Both the position numbers and the translations under genes were made by a program. Positions 8,184 to 9,388 of a DNA stretch of 9,388 nucleotides are shown piece after piece. This DNA is from Planctomycetota bacterium. Its GTDB lineage: Bacteria; Planctomycetota; Phycisphaerae; WQYP01. The notes beneath the pieces are model-generated. The model ran no database searches. It worked only from the letters and a program-made list of their open reading frames with translations, and had not been told where the DNA came from. Position 1 is the stretch's first letter. The number at the start of each line of letters is the position of its first letter. The stretch is from NCBI GenBank assembly GCA_021852245.1, contig JAJZNY010000422.1:1-9388 (forward strand). The letters run 5' to 3'.

Positions 8184-8191
8184 ATCGTGAT
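8168..8191. promoter_or_regulatory. Probable ArsR-type operator
   Basis: ATCACTATAT (8168-8177) and ATATCGTGAT (8182-8191) form an inverted repeat with one mismatched pair around a TACA centre. Its size and AT-rich centre fit a winged-helix dimer site. It is centred at 8179.5, on both overlapping -10 boxes, so an occupied site would block both divergent promoters. The assignment to the adjacent ArsR-type protein is inferred from position. Confidence 0.6.
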
Positions 8192-8207
8192 ATAGGCATA
8201 ATGTCAA
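8179..8207 (-). promoter_or_regulatory. Predicted promoter of the DUF2892/RND operon
   Basis: On the minus strand a perfect TTGACA (8202-8207) stands 17 bases before TATTGT (8179-8184), four of six against TATAAT. The transcript would start near 8172 with a leader of about 65 bases before the DUF2892 start. This -10 box shares five base pairs with the oppositely oriented -10 of the regulator promoter. Confidence 0.62.
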
Positions 8208-8219
8208 GGAGTCCATGCC

Positions 8220-8573
8220 ATGAGAAAAAAACCCCCAAGCGAGTCGCAACTGGCGGATATCGCCCGGATATTCGCCATTCTGTCGGATCGGAGCCGCCTG
8301 CTGCTGCTCAACACCCTGCGTGAAAGCCCGTGTTATGTGACCGAACTTTGCCGGAAGACGGGGCTCAAGCAGGCGAATGTATCCAAGCAACTCGGGCTGC
8401 TGAAATCGGCGGAGCTGGTCACCACCCACCGCGATGGGAATCTGGTGCAATACTCCATCACGGAACCGATGATTTTTGATATCTGTGAACTGGTGTGTTC
8501 AAAAATTGAGCGTGATGCCCGGCGACGAATTCAGGCTTTCCGCACGGAGCGGACGATGGCGGCCCGGCGTTAA
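8220..8573 (+). CDS. ArsR/SmtB-family transcriptional regulator
   Basis: A 117-residue dimeric winged-helix repressor. The core shows an N-terminal helix with FAILSDRSRLLLLNTL (18-33), the helix-turn-helix ELCRKTGLKQANVSKQLGLL (42-61) with its recognition helix at about 51-62, and a beta wing around HRDGNLVQYSI (70-80). Four cysteines are present: C38, C44, C89 and C93. C44 sits in the ELC position where ArsR-type metalloid sensors have ligands; C89 and C93 lie in the C-terminal helix, near where persulfide sensors such as BigR, SqrR and YgaV carry a redox cysteine. The inducer could therefore be a metal, a metalloid or a sulfur species; the YgaP-like neighbour favours sulfur. It is divergent from the pump operon and probably represses both that operon and itself. 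The ATG has AAGGAG eight bases upstream. Confidence 0.9.
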   Translation: MRKKPPSESQLADIARIFAILSDRSRLLLLNTLRESPCYVTELCRKTGLKQANVSKQLGLLKSAELVTTHRDGNLVQYSITEPMIFDICELVCSKIERDARRRIQAFRTERTMAARR

Positions 8574-8578
8574 ACTTT

Positions 8579-8716
8579 TCAGCGAACCAGGCGGTGCTTG
8601 ATGATTGGGTTTGATGGTGAATCAAGCGATCCGCAGAATCGAATAACAACTCCTGCCGCGATAGACCGGGCAGCATGGATCATTTTGGCACTATTGGCGG
8701 CGACGGAAACGGCCAT
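8579..8716 (-). CDS. Possible 45-codon ORF starting at the edge of a repeat
   Basis: An open frame of 45 codons begins MAVSVAANSAKMIHAARS and ends at a TGA six bases from the convergent regulator gene. I recognise no family. It is listed because its ATGGCC occupies the same place at the end of repeat copy A as the ATGGCC of the four-helix-bundle remnant does at the end of copy B, so both repeats would deliver a leader and a start codon. No good Shine-Dalgarno site precedes it (GGATAACCT). It may be chance. Confidence 0.2.
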   Translation of the reverse strand: MAVSVAANSAKMIHAARSIAAGVVIRFCGSLDSPSNPIIKHRLVR

Positions 8717-8868
8717 AGGTTATCCAGCGAGGAAAGTAGAGAGTTGAGAGTAGACCGCAGGAGGTGTTTCATTTCGGCGAGAGCCGCTCTTTTGTCTCAT
8801 CCTTAATTTTGCTCTACTGTCTACTTTCTCAAAACTCCTGCTCTATTTTTTCGGCTTCGCCGAAAAAA
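8711..8868 (-). repeat. Structured repeat, copy A
   Basis: This unit matches copy B (8966-9119) in two conserved arms: 8711-8764 at 51 of 54 positions and 8811-8868 at about 51 of 58. The 46-base middle is unrelated to the middle of copy B. The arms carry complementary sequences: GCAGGAG (8757-8763) with CTCCTGC (8835-8841), and GAGAGTAGAC (8746-8755) with GTCTACTTTC (8819-8828, one mismatch). The right end is a perfect 10-bp palindrome, TTTTTTCGGC / GCCGAAAAAA (8846-8868), with a 3-base loop. Because the T run precedes the GC core on both strands, this hairpin is not a standard terminator. I assign the minus strand because the ATGGCC at the left end reads that way. Confidence 0.85.
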
Positions 8869-8971
8869 GGAAGCCGTAGCCGCGTGGGAATTGCTCGGTG
8901 AGGGCGCAGATACGGTCAGCGAAGGCAATGGCTCTCTGATAGACGACCAACTTTTCAAAGGTGAAGGCCAT
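8843..8971 (-). pseudogene. Truncated four-helix-bundle protein (23S rRNA IVS type)
   Basis: The minus strand from the ATG at 8969-8971 reads MAFTFEKLVVYQRAIAFADR, then ICALTEQFPRGYGFL. This is the first helix and turn of the small four-helix-bundle proteins first noticed in 23S rRNA intervening sequences (S23/IVP family). Full members are roughly 115-130 residues. Here the family sequence stops after about 35 residues, exactly where repeat copy A begins; the frame then reads FSAKPKK from the repeat hairpin and stops at a TAG in it (8843-8845). Helices 2-4 are missing and I do not find them in any frame on the far side of copy A. The leader is copy B. The intact family's role is not established and no function is expected from this remnant. 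The identification rests on recalled family sequence and is quite distinctive. Confidence 0.8.
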
Positions 8972-9119
8972 GGGTTATCCAGCGATGAAAGTAGAAAGTT
9001 GAGAGTAGACCGCAGGAGGCGCTCCGGTGGCTGGCGACACTACTTTTTTTTAAGCTGAGCATGCTCTACTGTCTACTCTCTCAGTTATCCTGCTCTATTT
9101 TTTGGCTTTGCCGAAAAAA
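8966..9119 (-). repeat. Structured repeat, copy B
   Basis: This is the second copy, in the same orientation. Its arms lie at 8966-9019 and 9063-9119 around an unrelated 43-base middle. Complementary pairs are GAGAGTAGAC (9001-9010) with GTCTACTCTC (9071-9080), perfect over 10 bp, and GCAGGA (9012-9017) with TCCTGC (9088-9093). Their order makes them crossed, as in a pseudoknot or two alternative folds. The end hairpin (9098-9119) has T6 and A6 arms around GGC/GCC and one unpaired G. Its outer edge lies directly against the 3' end of the tRNA at 9120. Its inner edge supplies the ATGGCC that opens the four-helix-bundle remnant. Confidence 0.85.
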
Positions 9120-9195
9120 TCGGGGCGACAGGATTTGAACCTGCGACCTCTTGACCCCCAGTCAAGCGCGCTAAACCAGGCTGCGCCACGCCCCG
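9120..9195 (-). tRNA. tRNA-Pro (anticodon GGG)
   Basis: The minus strand folds into a full cloverleaf: acceptor CGGGGCG/CGCCCCG (9189-9195 with 9121-9127), D-arm GCGC/GCGC with loop AGCCTGGTTTA, anticodon stem CTTGA/TCAAG with loop CTGGGGG, a five-base variable loop, and T-arm GCAGG/CCTGT around TTCAAAT. The anticodon GGG reads proline codons CCC and CCU. The C1-G72 first pair also fits bacterial tRNA-Pro. The discriminator is A at 9120. CCA is not encoded; the next bases on this strand are six T from the hairpin of repeat copy B, so CCA must be added by nucleotidyltransferase. Confidence 0.95.
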
Positions 9196-9388
9196 AGTAC
9201 AGATGTGATTTGAAAGTTTAATCCAAATCGGCATTTACCGAAAGTACTTCGGGTCGATGAGGTGTACTGGTTCAGCCTGAAAAGGAGAACGAGTCCCGGT
9301 GCCTAAGGGACTACGGGCTTTGCACGATTGCGTTTGACGAGGCATGGGGAAGATGCTCTGAACCAGTGGGTTACCGGGCGGCGTCCTG
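9196..9388. other. Unassigned region with a 10-bp inverted repeat
   Basis: No gene is recognised here. ACTGGTTCAG (9266-9275) and CTGAACCAGT (9358-9367) are perfect 10-bp complements enclosing 82 bases. Inside lie a hairpin AGTCCC/GGGACT around GGTGCCTAA, and a possible loop contact between GTGCCT and AGGCAT, so a structured RNA is conceivable. Two frames stay open to the window edge: rightward from 9261 and leftward from the edge to a TAA at 9235-9237. Neither has a recognisable motif, and the rightward one lacks an ATG or GTG start. An AT-rich stretch at 9204-9237 could hold the tRNA promoter, but no clear boxes were found. Confidence 0.3.

Noticed and set aside
8596..8627. GCTTGAT/ATCAAGC inverted repeat after the ArsR-type gene as its terminator
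   Set aside because: The stem is only 7 bp with an 18-base loop and no T run follows. It may be chance.
8846..9119. The T6-GC-A6 hairpins (8846-8868 and 9098-9119) as intrinsic terminators
   Set aside because: On both strands the T run comes before the GC stem and an A run follows it, the reverse of the terminator layout. They are better described as palindromic repeat ends.
8711..9119. CRISPR array or diversity-generating template
   Set aside because: There are only two long, imperfect repeat units with internal complementarity, no regular short repeat-spacer pattern and no reverse transcriptase or cas gene nearby.
9261..9388. A rightward protein-coding start in the last 128 bases
   Set aside because: The frame stays open to the edge but has no ATG or GTG start after its upstream stop and no recognisable motif, so a gene call is not supported.

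Overview
The window is bacterial. It has Shine-Dalgarno sites, polycistronic gene blocks, an inner-membrane RND pump with its adaptor, a lipoprotein and a bacterial tRNA-Pro. The broken four-helix-bundle (23S rRNA intervening-sequence type) gene is closest, from memory, to versions I associate with Planctomycetota, so that phylum is a guess. The pump implies a diderm envelope. Base composition is moderately GC-rich and looks uniform apart from the AT-rich repeats at the right.

Layout. (1) Positions 1-96 hold the tail of an unseen rightward transcription unit and a very strong intrinsic terminator. (2) Positions 128-2698 are a leftward block thyA - folA - GT4 glycosyltransferase with gaps of 27 and 39 bases. 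ThyA consumes methylene-tetrahydrofolate and releases dihydrofolate, which FolA recycles; the glycosyltransferase is an unrelated passenger at the end. (3) Positions 2785-3000 encode a small lipoprotein with W-x-x-G-x-W type repeats. (4) Positions 3245-8107 are a leftward operon: a YgaP-like two-helix membrane protein (DUF2892), an RND periplasmic adaptor and an RND permease. An ArsR-family regulator at 8220-8573 is transcribed divergently. In the 112-base gap the two predicted promoters overlap so closely that their -10 boxes lie on opposite strands of the same bases, and an imperfect palindrome is centred on that point. This suggests one repressor site controlling the pump and the regulator together. 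No outer-membrane channel gene is present. (5) Positions 8579-9119 are a small accessory patch: two copies of a structured repeat of about 155 bases, each ending in ATGGCC on the minus strand, with the first 35 codons of a four-helix-bundle protein gene trapped between them. (6) A tRNA-Pro(GGG) on the minus strand abuts the outer end of the second repeat copy. (7) The last 193 bases hold no recognisable gene but contain a 10-bp inverted repeat.

The two most interesting parts are the ArsR/DUF2892/RND locus with its shared control site, which by analogy with ygaV-ygaP may respond to sulfur species, and the repeat/four-helix-bundle patch beside the tRNA.
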